From NCBI RefSeq assembly GCF_020783335.1, contig NZ_CP086068.1, positions 1,612,001-1,676,000 of the forward strand: DNA of 64,000 bases, read 5' to 3'. The notes beneath the pieces were generated by a model. It did no database searches. It saw only the letters and a list, made by a program, of their open reading frames with translations, and had not been told where the DNA came from. The translations under genes and the position numbers were made by a program. The DNA comes from Mucilaginibacter daejeonensis. GTDB lineage: Bacteria > Bacteroidota > Bacteroidia > Sphingobacteriales > Sphingobacteriaceae. Shown piece by piece: positions 42,003-51,337 of the stretch (position 1 is its first letter; each line of letters begins with the position of its first letter).

Positions 42003-44059
42003 CCGCTGCACTTTCACATATCGACTCTCAAACGATCGGTTATGCGTTGGCAGCCGTGGGTTTGCCGTTGGTGGCCGCACTGATCAACCTGCTGTTGCCT
42101 GCCAAAAGCGGCCGTGTGTCGGGTTGGATATCGGCTGTTGCCATATTATTGAGTGCGGTATTGGCAGCTATTGTATTCGGACGGGTATGGAACTTTAAGC
42201 AACTGCAAGAGCAGCAACTGTGGTTCATGGTCGGCAGTACGCCGGTGTATGCGGGCGTATTGCTCAACAACCTTTCGGTGTTCATGCTGCTGCTGGTCAC
42301 GGTGATCGCTTTGCCGGTACATATTTACTCCACCGGTTACATCAAATCTGCCGAGCAGAACCGCTACTTTACCTACCTCAGTTTCTTTTGCTTTAGCATG
42401 ATGGCGCTGGTATTGGTAGATAGTACGCTGCTGTTCTACGCCTTTTGGGAACTTGTGGGCTTTTCATCTTACCTCTTGATCGGCTTTTGGTTCACTAAGG
42501 ATAGTGCCGTGCAGGCTAATAAGAAGGCCTTCATCATGAACCGTATAGGTGATATCGGTTTGCTCACGGCCATCATCATTCTGTTCGCACAGTTTCACAC
42601 TTTTGATCTGGTCAGGCTGTTTGGCGAAAAGGGTTTGGTCAGGTTCGCGATCATCGATCATGGCTTTTGGGTATCTCCTGTGGGTAGCCTGCCGCAGGTA
42701 TGGCAATACGTGGCCTTTGTAGGTATACTGTTGGCGGTGGCGGCCAAATCGGCCCAGTTCCCGCTGCACACCTGGCTGCCCGATGCTATGGAAGGGCCCA
42801 CCTCGGTATCGGCACTGATTCACGCAGCTACGATGGTGGCCGCTGGCGTATTCCTGCTGGGCAGGGTATACCCCTTGTTCAATATCTACGAGCTGAACAC
42901 ATTGGCCATCATCGGCTCGTTCACGGCCTTACTGGCGGCCACTATAGCCCTCACTCAAAATGATCTGAAACGCATCCTGGCGTACTCTACCATATCACAG
43001 CTGGGATACATGATCGCGGCCATGGGCATCAATGCCTATGCGTCAAGCCTGTTCCACTTGGCCACGCATGCGTTTTTCAAGTGTTTGCTGTTCCTGTGCG
43101 CGGGAGTGATCATTCACGAGGTGCAGCACATTAAGGATGAGCACCAGTTAGATATCGACCCACAGAACATCCTATACATGGGCGGCCTGCGTAAAAAGAT
43201 GCCTATCACCTTTATTGCCACACTGGTGGGTTGTTTGGCACTGGTAGGTCTACCGCTTACGTCGGGTTATCTGTCTAAAGACGGTATATTAATACAGGTC
43301 TTTGAGTGGGCCGAGAATAAGCCCGGCGTATATATGATCATTCCGGTGAGTATCATGCTGACCAGTTGCCTGACCGCATTTTATGTGGCCAGGCTGATCT
43401 TTAAGGTATTCTTTGGCGAGTTCAGGCTGAAAGAGATACTGCCCGATATACATTTGCATATCGGCGATGGAGGCTTTGTCTTCAGCATACCGCTCATCTT
43501 CCTGAGCATTTGCAGCTTGTTTCCGCTGTTCTCATTCAACCCATTGGTTTATGAGCATGCCTGGCTTTTCGAGGGCTTCAGTCCATCGCAAATGATGGCG
43601 CGTGCTAACAATTACCATACGATCATTCCGGTGCTGATCAATATCCTGTGCGTGTTCGTGGCGTATTGGGCATATGCGGTATACATCCAGCAGCGTAAAC
43701 TGGTATTTACTCAAAATAGCCTTTGGTTCAGGTTATCCTACAACCAATGGTATATCGATACTTTTTACAGAAAAGCTGTAGTAGGAGGGGTGTTGTGGCT
43801 GAGCCGTACGTTGTTCGCTTTCGATAAACAAGTGATAGATGGGGGCATTGACAAGCTGCAGGCGCTCACCCGGTCGCTTGCCGGCCTGGCCGCCTGGACC
43901 GACCGCTACATTGTTGATGGTGTTTTACATTTGACCGCCTGGACCGTACGCGTGATCGGCGGCTCGGTGCGCAGCTTCCAAAACGGACGTGTGCAATATT
44001 ACCTGTTCAGTATGCTGGCCGTGGTGTTAGCCGTACTGGTATTTAAATTACTGATCTGA
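41999..44059 (+). CDS. nuoL: NADH-quinone oxidoreductase subunit L
   Basis: Predicted 686-residue antiporter-like proton-pumping subunit. Visible: MALVLVDSTLLFYAFWELVG (Glu in the fifth helix), AAKSAQFPLHTWLPDAMEGP (Lys), and ISQLGYMIAAMGINAY. A long C-terminal lateral helix ends VLAVLVFKLLI. Start is TTG with four bases of overlap with the preceding plug-repeat gene; no ATG is found earlier in the first helix. Confidence 0.94.
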   Translation: MTAALSHIDSQTIGYALAAVGLPLVAALINLLLPAKSGRVSGWISAVAILLSAVLAAIVFGRVWNFKQLQEQQLWFMVGSTPVYAGVLLNNLSVFMLLLVTVIALPVHIYSTGYIKSAEQNRYFTYLSFFCFSMMALVLVDSTLLFYAFWELVGFSSYLLIGFWFTKDSAVQANKKAFIMNRIGDIGLLTAIIILFAQFHTFDLVRLFGEKGLVRFAIIDHGFWVSPVGSLPQVWQYVAFVGILLAVAAKSAQFPLHTWLPDAMEGPTSVSALIHAATMVAAGVFLLGRVYPLFNIYELNTLAIIGSFTALLAATIALTQNDLKRILAYSTISQLGYMIAAMGINAYASSLFHLATHAFFKCLLFLCAGVIIHEVQHIKDEHQLDIDPQNILYMGGLRKKMPITFIATLVGCLALVGLPLTSGYLSKDGILIQVFEWAENKPGVYMIIPVSIMLTSCLTAFYVARLIFKVFFGEFRLKEILPDIHLHIGDGGFVFSIPLIFLSICSLFPLFSFNPLVYEHAWLFEGFSPSQMMARANNYHTIIPVLINILCVFVAYWAYAVYIQQRKLVFTQNSLWFRLSYNQWYIDTFYRKAVVGGVLWLSRTLFAFDKQVIDGGIDKLQALTRSLAGLAAWTDRYIVDGVLHLTAWTVRVIGGSVRSFQNGRVQYYLFSMLAVVLAVLVFKLLI

Positions 44060-44067
44060 ACCCTGAA

Positions 44068-45666
44068 ATGAACATACTCACCCTATTCATATTCATCCCC
44101 GCGTTATTTGGCTTGCTCATACTAGCCTTACCGGCCAGCCTTAAACAAAGCTTCAAGTACCTTACACTGGTGGCTACACTGGTGCAGTTGGCGCTGAGCG
44201 TGTATATGTACCTCAACTTTAATACCGGGGCTAACTTTGGCGGCGTGGCACACGAGGAGCAGTTCCAGTTCATGCAAAAAGTGCCCTGGATACAGCTTGA
44301 ATTGGGCAATGCCGGGCGCATGCAGATCGATTACTTTGTCGGTATCGATGGCCTGTCGGTGATGTTGTTAGTAATGAGTGCCGTGGTGATGGTGATCGCC
44401 GTGCTGGCCTCATGGAACATCACCCACAACGTAAAAGGCTATTTTGCCCTGTTCCTGCTGTTGGATATGGCCGTTGCCGGGGTGTTCAGTGCGCTCGACT
44501 TCTTTTTGTTCTACCTTTTTTATGAACTGATGCTGCTACCACTATACTTCCTGATCGGGATGTGGGGTGGCGTAAGGCGCGAATATGCGGCCATCAAATT
44601 CTTCCTGTATACGCTGTTCGGCTCGGTATTTATGCTGCTCATCATGGTGGGCCTTTACCTATCGGTAACTGACCCTGCCACCGGTAGCCATACCTTCAAT
44701 ATCATTAAAATGATGGATCCGGCCAACTACCGGCCGGGGTCGATATTTGCGGTATTGAGCGAGCACACCTTGTTCGGGGTACCGGCACGTACCTTAGGCT
44801 TCGTGGTATTGTTCATTGCCTTCGCCATCAAAGTGCCGGTAGTGCCGTTGCACACCTGGCTGCCTGATGCGCACGTTGAGGCGCCTACACCGGTATCGAT
44901 CATACTGGCGGGTGTACTGCTCAAGATCGGTGGTTATGGCATCATCCGTATCTGTATAGGCATCTTCCCTGAGGTGGCCATGAATGCGTCCTGGTGGCTT
45001 GGTCTGTTGGGTGTGATATCCATTTTGTATGGTGCACTTAATGCACTTGCCCAGCGCGACCTTAAACGTTTGATCGCTTATTCGTCCATCTCCCACATGG
45101 GCTTCGTGCTTTTGGGGCTGGCTTCCCAAACGGCCGAAGGTATCAGCGGTGCCATGCTGCAAATGATCAGTCACGGTTTCCTTTCATCCATGTTGTTCTT
45201 CCTGGTAGGGGTGATCTACGAGCGTGTGCACGATCGCGATATCTATCATTTCCGTGGCCTGGCTACGGTGAACCCAACTTATACCACTTACGTGATGATC
45301 GCGTTCTTTGCGTCGCTTGGTCTGCCTGGCTTTTCAGCTTTTGTGGCCGAGGCGTTTTCGCTCACCGGCGCGTTCAGTTCATCGGTATTGCCTAAGTGGA
45401 TGGCGGTTTGCGGTTCGGTAGGTATACTACTGAGCGCGGCCTACTTTTTATGGACGCTGCAGCGCATGTTCTTCGGTAAGGAACTGCTCAAAGGTGGCGA
45501 CGCCTGGAGGGCTTCGTTAAGCACACTCAACATTCGCGAGAAGATCGCTTTGTTCCCGTTAGCAATACTGGCTTTGGTGTTAGGCATCATGCCATCATTG
45601 GTACTGGGTAAGATCAATACCTCTGTGCTGGCCTTTATCGAGTTCACTAAACATATTGCCCGTTAA
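44068..45666 (+). CDS. nuoM: NADH-quinone oxidoreductase subunit M
   Basis: Predicted 532-residue antiporter-like subunit. Key residues in FFLFYLFYELMLLPLYFLIG (Glu), AFAIKVPVVPLHTWLPDAH (Lys, His) and the Lys of AQRDLKRLIAYSSISHMGF. It starts eight bases after nuoL and its stop lies one base before the nuoN ATG. Confidence 0.95.
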   Translation: MNILTLFIFIPALFGLLILALPASLKQSFKYLTLVATLVQLALSVYMYLNFNTGANFGGVAHEEQFQFMQKVPWIQLELGNAGRMQIDYFVGIDGLSVMLLVMSAVVMVIAVLASWNITHNVKGYFALFLLLDMAVAGVFSALDFFLFYLFYELMLLPLYFLIGMWGGVRREYAAIKFFLYTLFGSVFMLLIMVGLYLSVTDPATGSHTFNIIKMMDPANYRPGSIFAVLSEHTLFGVPARTLGFVVLFIAFAIKVPVVPLHTWLPDAHVEAPTPVSIILAGVLLKIGGYGIIRICIGIFPEVAMNASWWLGLLGVISILYGALNALAQRDLKRLIAYSSISHMGFVLLGLASQTAEGISGAMLQMISHGFLSSMLFFLVGVIYERVHDRDIYHFRGLATVNPTYTTYVMIAFFASLGLPGFSAFVAEAFSLTGAFSSSVLPKWMAVCGSVGILLSAAYFLWTLQRMFFGKELLKGGDAWRASLSTLNIREKIALFPLAILALVLGIMPSLVLGKINTSVLAFIEFTKHIAR

Positions 45667-45667
45667 C

Positions 45668-47161
45668 ATGCAGCAATGGCCATACATATCGGCACTGTTA
45701 AGTGATGTGATGCAAAGCCTGCCGCTGTTCAAGCCCGAGCTTTGCCTGACGGGACTGTTCCTGATGGTGTTGGCCATTGACCTGATCTACCGTAAGAACG
45801 GCGTGAACGGAAGCCGTACACTGGCTTGTGCAGGCATCTTACTGGTCATGGTGGCCAACTGGGGTCAGTATATCTTGCTTGATGACCGTACCGAAATGCT
45901 ATTTGCCGGCAGCCTCATATTGGACCACGGCACTATCGTGCTCAAAATGACCATCGATGTTGCCGCTTTTATCCTTCTATTATACTTTACCTGGGATGAT
46001 GACCTGAAAGCTCATAAAAAGGGGTTGGGCGATGCCTACAGTATCATTGTTGCATCGGTACTTGGGCTGCACCTGATGGTGATGTCGGGTACGCTGCTGG
46101 TGGTGTTCCTGTCGGTAGAGATGGTTTCAATAGCCTCATACCTATTGGTGGCTTATCGTACCGGTAACGGTCAAAGCGCTGAGGCCGGGCTCAAATATGT
46201 ATTGTTCGGTATGGCGGCATCGGCAGTTATGCTGTATGGTATATCGCTGTTATATGGGTTGAGCGGTACGCTCAGCTTTGCAGGTCCGCAAATGGCGCAA
46301 CAACTCATGCTGGCACATCCTGCCGCAGTGATGCTGGCCATGCTGCTGGTGCTGGCAGGCATCGGCTTTAAACTGTCATTCGTGCCCATGCATTTTTGGG
46401 TACCCGACGTGTATCAAGGAGCCAGTACTCCGGTCACGGCCTATTTATCAACGCTGCCTAAGATCGCGGGCTTTGGTTTGCTTGCGGCGTTGGTTCGGCC
46501 TTTTGCTGCCGGCCAATTGGGTGGCGATATCAGCGCTATACTGGCCGTTGCCGGTGTGGTGACCATGATCGCGGGTAATTTTGCGGCCATATGGCAAACC
46601 AACATTAAACGCATGCTCGCTTATTCGAGCATTGGTCATACTGGTTTTGCGTTGATGGCCATCCTTACCTTCAATGCGCAGGGAGCAAAAGCCCTGAACT
46701 TTTACCTGGGCGCTTATGCGGTGGCCAATCTTGGTGTACTCGCCTTAGCCAGTTACTTTGCCAACGCACGCAACGCGCACACGCTTGATGATCTTAAAGG
46801 ACTGGGCAGCAAATATCCCATCGCTTCGGTTTGCTTCGTGGTGTTGCTGGTGTCATTGACCGGTATCCCGGTATCTGCCGGCTTTAATGCCAAGGTGCTG
46901 GTGTTCTCGGCGGTGTACAACGTTTATGAGCAGGCGCATTCGCCGTTCATGCTGGCGTTGCTGATCACGGGTGCGGTCACTACGGTGGTGTCGTTGTTCT
47001 ACTACATCAAAGTGCCATTGTACCTTTTCCTGAAACGGCCCGACGATGCCAATGTGGTGCACCCTGCCACCTCACGCAAACTGCTTACGTTGATCGTGGT
47101 GCTTACCGTTGTGGTGTTGCTTTTGGGCTTATTCCCTGATGTTGTGGCCAACTTTATGTAG
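45668..47161 (+). CDS. nuoN: NADH-quinone oxidoreductase subunit N
   Basis: Predicted 497-residue antiporter-like subunit completing the membrane arm. Typical segments are VFLSVEMVSIASYLLVAYR, GFKLSFVPMHFWVPDVYQG (Lys, His) and WQTNIKRMLAYSSIGHTGFA. The frame can be extended to TTG 45656 inside nuoM, but ATG 45668 directly behind the nuoM stop is the natural start. Last gene of the operon. Confidence 0.95.
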   Translation: MQQWPYISALLSDVMQSLPLFKPELCLTGLFLMVLAIDLIYRKNGVNGSRTLACAGILLVMVANWGQYILLDDRTEMLFAGSLILDHGTIVLKMTIDVAAFILLLYFTWDDDLKAHKKGLGDAYSIIVASVLGLHLMVMSGTLLVVFLSVEMVSIASYLLVAYRTGNGQSAEAGLKYVLFGMAASAVMLYGISLLYGLSGTLSFAGPQMAQQLMLAHPAAVMLAMLLVLAGIGFKLSFVPMHFWVPDVYQGASTPVTAYLSTLPKIAGFGLLAALVRPFAAGQLGGDISAILAVAGVVTMIAGNFAAIWQTNIKRMLAYSSIGHTGFALMAILTFNAQGAKALNFYLGAYAVANLGVLALASYFANARNAHTLDDLKGLGSKYPIASVCFVVLLVSLTGIPVSAGFNAKVLVFSAVYNVYEQAHSPFMLALLITGAVTTVVSLFYYIKVPLYLFLKRPDDANVVHPATSRKLLTLIVVLTVVVLLLGLFPDVVANFM

Positions 47162-47253
47162 CCTTAACGGTGCCGTAACAATAACATTTTAATGACGATC
47201 GCCCCGCGGAAGAAACGCGGAAAAAGCTTACCTTCGTGGCTTCATTTCAAATC

Positions 47254-49161
47254 ATGAGCGATCAGATCAAGCATGAATGCGGTGTAGCCTTTATACGCCT
47301 GCGAAAACCCCTCTCATACTATCAGCAAAAATATGGTACGGCACTTTATGGCTTAAATAAGCTTTACCTGCTGATGGAAAAACAACACAACCGTGGACAG
47401 GACGGCGCCGGTGTTGCCACCATTAAACTCGACATTGAACCAGGTAAGCGCTACATCAGCCGGCACCGATCGATGGCAAGTAACGCGGTGGCCGACATTT
47501 TTGAATACATTCAAAAGAAGTTCGCCGACGTTGAAAAGGAGCACCCTGAAAAAATGAAGGATGCTGAATGGCTCAAAGAGAATATAAGCTTTACCGGCGA
47601 AGTTCTGTTGGGCCATTTGCGTTATGGTACACACGGTAAGAACAGCATCGAGAACTGTCACCCGTTCCTCCGCCAGAACAACTGGATGACCCGTAACCTG
47701 GTTATCGCCGGTAACTTCAACATGACCAATGTTGACGAGCTGTTGAAGCAATTATACGAGTTAGGTCAGCATCCAAAGGAGAAAGCCGACACCGTTACCG
47801 TGCTGGAAAAGATCGGTCACTTCTTGGACACCGAGGTTCAGGGACTGTTCGACCAGTTCAAACGAGAGGGTAACGACGACAATATCCAGATCAGTAAAAT
47901 GATCGCCGATAACATGGACGTGGCCAAGATCTTGAAAAAATCGGCCAAGAACTGGGATGGTGGTTACACTATTGCCGGTATACTGGGCCATGGTGATGCC
48001 TTTATCATGCGCGACCCATCGGGCATTCGTCCGGCGTTCTACTATATTGATGATGAGGTGGTAGTGGCCACTTCTGAGCGCCCGGCCATACAAACGGCGT
48101 TTAATGTACCGTTTGAATCGATCAAAGAGATACAACCTGGTCATGCCCTGATCGTGAAGAAAGACGGCAGCGTAGCGGAAGAGCAATTTAGCGAGCCGCG
48201 CGAAAAGAAAGCTTGCTCTTTCGAGCGTATCTATTTCTCGCGTGGAAGTGATTCGGCCATTTACCGTGAACGTAAACAATTAGGCCGCCTGCTTTGCCCG
48301 CAAATATTGGACGCCGTTGGGCACGACATCAAGAACACTGTACTATCATACATCCCTAACACCGCCGAGATCGCTTTTTACGGCATGGTGGAAGGCATGA
48401 ACAAATACGTTAAGCAATACCAGCGCGAACGCCTCCTGAACCGCGACGACAAGATCAGCGATGAGGAAATGAGCGAGGTATTAAGCCTGGCCCCACGCGT
48501 GGAGAAGATCGCCATCAAAGATGTGAAGCTTCGTACCTTCATTACCCAGGATGCCGACCGCAGCGAGATGGTAGCCCACGTATATGATACCACCTATGGC
48601 TTAATTAACCGTGGTGCCGATACCCTGGTGGTATTGGACGACTCGATCGTACGTGGTACTACCCTGAAGCAAAGTATACTAAAGATACTGGACCGTTTAG
48701 GCCCTAAAAAGATCGTGGTGGTGTCATCAGCACCGCAGATCCGGTACCCTGACTGTTACGGTATCGATATGTCGCGCATGGGCGAGTTCGTGGCCTTTGA
48801 GGCAGCCGTTAGCTTGCTGAAAGAGACCGGCCAGGAAGATATCCTGCTGGATGCTTACCAAAAGGCCAAGGCCAGCGGTGCATTGCCTAAGGAAGAGGTA
48901 GAGAATTATGTGAAGGCCATTTACGCGCCATTCACTGATCAGCAGATATCTGACCGTATAGCCAAGATCATCACCCCTAAAGAGATCAATGCCGAGGTTC
49001 AGGTGATCTACCAAACCCTCGACAACCTGCACATTGCCTGCCCTGATCACCTGGGCGACTGGTACTTTAGCGGTAACTACCCGACCCCTGGCGGTAACAA
49101 GGTAGTTAACCGTGCCTTTGCCAACTGGATGGAAGGCAAGAACCAACGTGCATATATGTAA
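47254..49161 (+). CDS. purF: Long-form amidophosphoribosyltransferase
   Basis: Predicted 635-residue glutamine amidotransferase/phosphoribosyltransferase. The N-terminal Ntn domain begins MSDQIKHECGVAFIRL, so Cys10 is the likely catalytic residue after removal of a short propeptide; LGHLRYGTHG and IAGNFNMTN follow. The PRPP loop is LVVLDDSIVRGTTLKQSI (about residue 470), with GIDMSRMGEFVAFEA after it. The protein is about 130 residues longer than a classic PurF (about 500), because of extra helical inserts and a C-terminal extension ending NQRAYM. It may be a paralogue of a standard purF elsewhere. A terminator follows. Confidence 0.85.
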   Translation: MSDQIKHECGVAFIRLRKPLSYYQQKYGTALYGLNKLYLLMEKQHNRGQDGAGVATIKLDIEPGKRYISRHRSMASNAVADIFEYIQKKFADVEKEHPEKMKDAEWLKENISFTGEVLLGHLRYGTHGKNSIENCHPFLRQNNWMTRNLVIAGNFNMTNVDELLKQLYELGQHPKEKADTVTVLEKIGHFLDTEVQGLFDQFKREGNDDNIQISKMIADNMDVAKILKKSAKNWDGGYTIAGILGHGDAFIMRDPSGIRPAFYYIDDEVVVATSERPAIQTAFNVPFESIKEIQPGHALIVKKDGSVAEEQFSEPREKKACSFERIYFSRGSDSAIYRERKQLGRLLCPQILDAVGHDIKNTVLSYIPNTAEIAFYGMVEGMNKYVKQYQRERLLNRDDKISDEEMSEVLSLAPRVEKIAIKDVKLRTFITQDADRSEMVAHVYDTTYGLINRGADTLVVLDDSIVRGTTLKQSILKILDRLGPKKIVVVSSAPQIRYPDCYGIDMSRMGEFVAFEAAVSLLKETGQEDILLDAYQKAKASGALPKEEVENYVKAIYAPFTDQQISDRIAKIITPKEINAEVQVIYQTLDNLHIACPDHLGDWYFSGNYPTPGGNKVVNRAFANWMEGKNQRAYM

Positions 49162-49184
49162 TTGATCGTTATTAAGTTATTACT

Positions 49185-49218
49185 AAGCCCTCCGGTATAG
49201 CCGGAGGGCTTTTTTTGT
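49185..49218 (+). terminator. Intrinsic terminator behind purF
   Basis: AGCCCTCCGG (49186-49195) and CCGGAGGGCT (49201-49210) form a 10-bp stem with loop TATAG and a T run. Confidence 0.85.
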
Positions 49219-49430
49219 GCCTTGATGTTTAGGTGTAGCGACTCGTTTTGTGCCTGCTGACCTTACACATCCACCTTCCGTTCTGGAAATGCACCCTTCC
49301 ATTTTGGTAGGGTTTTAAAATGGCATACTGATTTTCGGAAATGTAAGTCGTTGTAAATGTGTGGTTTATTGAGTTTGTGCCATAGCGGCACTGCATTTGG
49401 CTATAGGTGTTCAAATAATATCTATTTCAA

Positions 49431-49514
49431 ATGTTAACTGCATTACTCTTCCTGGCCATCATCGTGTGTATGTGGCTTTTCTTCAGATCCGTTGACTGGT
49501 TCGAAAAAATCTAA
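49431..49514 (+). CDS. 27-residue membrane peptide at the head of the kdp operon
   Basis: A short frame encodes MLTALLFLAIIVCMWLFF then RSVDWFEKI: one hydrophobic helix followed by a short charged, aromatic tail. It lies six bases before kdpF and ends in DWFEKI, unlike KdpF's PEKF. It may be a conserved small partner of the Kdp pump, or leader peptide. It is too short for most gene finders. Confidence 0.55.
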   Translation: MLTALLFLAIIVCMWLFFRSVDWFEKI

Positions 49515-49520
49515 AAGATC

Positions 49521-49598
49521 ATGATCGCTTTATTTATCATCTCTATCGCCGTATTCATCTATATGATCTACGTGCTGCTCAAACCCGAAAAATTTTAA
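49521..49598 (+). CDS. kdpF: KdpF small subunit
   Basis: Predicted 25-residue single-span peptide MIALFIISIAVFIYMIYVLL then KPEKF. The IYVLLKPEKF end is typical of KdpF, which stabilises the KdpABC potassium pump in the inner membrane. It lies 12 bases before kdpA and six bases after the preceding small peptide gene. Confidence 0.85.
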   Translation: MIALFIISIAVFIYMIYVLLKPEKF

Positions 49599-49610
49599 AC
49601 TGTACAACAA

Positions 49611-51329
49611 ATGAACTCAGAGATCTTAGGCGTGGTCGCCTCCTTCCTGATCACCTTGCTTATTGCCGTTCCTCTGGGCCGCTACTTGGCCAAGATGTTC
49701 GCTGGTGAGCGGGTATGGACCGACTTTTTAAAGCCACTCGAAACCGGACTATACAAAGTGTCGGGCATTGACCCTAATGAGCCCATGGACTGGAAGCAAT
49801 TCCTGAAAGCCATGCTCACCATAAACCTGCTGTGGCTGGTATACGGTTTCTTTGTACTGATCTATCAAGACAAATTGCCGCTTAACCCCGACGGCAACCC
49901 GGGCATGACACCCGACCTGGCCTTCAATACCATCATTAGCTTTGTGGTGAACTGTAACCTGCAGCACTACTCAGGCGAAAGCGGTGTTACTTACCTTACC
50001 CAGCAATTCATACTGATGTTCTTGCAGTTCACGACTGCCGCTACAGGTATAGCCGCAGCTGTTGCACTGTTCAAGGCCTTCAGAGACAAGACCACCAATG
50101 ACCTGGGTAACTTTTGGGTGTTCTTTGTAAGATCGATCACTCGTTTGCTGTTGCCTTTATCTATTGTGATCGCGTTGGTACTGGCCTTTAACGGTATGCC
50201 ATCAGGCTACGCTGGAAAAGATCAATTCATGTCATTGCAGGGCGATACCGTGAATGTTTCTCGCGGTCCGGTGGCTCAGTTCGTGGCCATTAAGCACTTG
50301 GGTACCAATGGTGGCGGCTGGTTCGGTGCCAACTCAACCCATCCGCTCGAGAACCCGAACTACATCACTAACATGACCGAGGTAATTTCGCAAATGATCA
50401 TCCCAATGGCCATGATCCTGGCGTTCGGCTTTTTCATCCGCCGTGAAAAATTGGGCTGGGTCATATTCGGTGTCATGACGGTAGGTATGTTCATGCTCAT
50501 GATACCTACTATTAGCAGTGAGCTGGGAGGCAATAGCTACATAGCTAAAATGGGAGTGACCCAGGCCACCGGCGCCATGGAAGGCAAAGAGGTACGGATA
50601 GGACCAATAGCTACCGGTTACTGGAGTACGTTGACCACTATCGTATCTACCGGGTCGGTAAATGGTATGCATGATAGTACTATGCCGCTCACCGGCGCCT
50701 GGCAGCTGTTAGGTATGATGATCAACGGTTTCTTTGGCGGTTGCGGCGTAGGTATCTTGAACTACTTCGTATACCTCATCATCGCCGTGTTTATCTCCGG
50801 CTTAATGGTCGGTCGTACACCTGAGTTCCTTGGTCACAAGGTAGAGGCGAGGGAAGTGAAGATCGCCGCGTTGGTGACGCTGATCAGCCCGTTCCTGATC
50901 ATGTCAGGCACTGCTTTGGCGGCATATGTATACCTGCACTTTGGCAATGCCGATTGGGCCGTTAAGCCGTCCAACTGGTTAAATAACCCGGGCTTCCATG
51001 GTTTCTCAGAGATGCTGTACGAAATGACCTCATCCAATGCCAACAATGGTTCAGGTTTCGAGGGCTTGGGCGATAATAACATCTTTTGGAACGTAAGTAC
51101 AGGCTTTGTGCTCATACTGGGCCGTTACCTGCCGATCATTGGTCCGGTGGCTATAGCCGGCCTGCTGGCCAAAAAGAAATACATCCCTGAATCGGCCGGT
51201 ACGCTGCGTACCGATACCGTGACCTTTGGGGTAATGACCATGGCCGTGATCCTGGTGCTTAACGCACTTTCTTACTTTCCGGCCCTGGCGCTTGGTCCAC
51301 TGGCCGAATTTTTCTCTATGCCTAAGTAA
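49611..51329 (+). CDS. kdpA: Potassium-transporting ATPase subunit A
   Basis: Predicted 572-residue channel-like subunit with about ten helices, related to Trk/Ktr channels. Four selectivity-loop segments with glycine are visible, including [31 protein letters not shown] and the [12 protein letters not shown] stretch. It takes K+ from the outside and hands it to KdpB. Full length. Follows kdpF by 12 bases and is followed by kdpB after 8. Confidence 0.95.
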   Translation: MNSEILGVVASFLITLLIAVPLGRYLAKMFAGERVWTDFLKPLETGLYKVSGIDPNEPMDWKQFLKAMLTINLLWLVYGFFVLIYQDKLPLNPDGNPGMTPDLAFNTIISFVVNCNLQHYSGESGVTYLTQQFILMFLQFTTAATGIAAAVALFKAFRDKTTNDLGNFWVFFVRSITRLLLPLSIVIALVLAFNGMPSGYAGKDQFMSLQGDTVNVSRGPVAQFVAIKHLGTNGGGWFGANSTHPLENPNYITNMTEVISQMIIPMAMILAFGFFIRREKLGWVIFGVMTVGMFMLMIPTISSELGGNSYIAKMGVTQATGAMEGKEVRIGPIATGYWSTLTTIVSTGSVNGMHDSTMPLTGAWQLLGMMINGFFGGCGVGILNYFVYLIIAVFISGLMVGRTPEFLGHKVEAREVKIAALVTLISPFLIMSGTALAAYVYLHFGNADWAVKPSNWLNNPGFHGFSEMLYEMTSSNANNGSGFEGLGDNNIFWNVSTGFVLILGRYLPIIGPVAIAGLLAKKKYIPESAGTLRTDTVTFGVMTMAVILVLNALSYFPALALGPLAEFFSMPK

Positions 51330-51337
51330 TTGAACAA

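Noticed and set aside
42700..42963. 87-residue frame inside nuoL
   Set aside because: Shifted-frame shadow; nuoL is intact across it.
49219..49430. Sigma-54 promoter or riboswitch before the kdp operon
   Set aside because: No GG-N10-GC with proper flanks was found; TTCCGTTCTGGAA near 49278 is a short palindrome only, and no known K+ or c-di-AMP riboswitch pattern was recognised.
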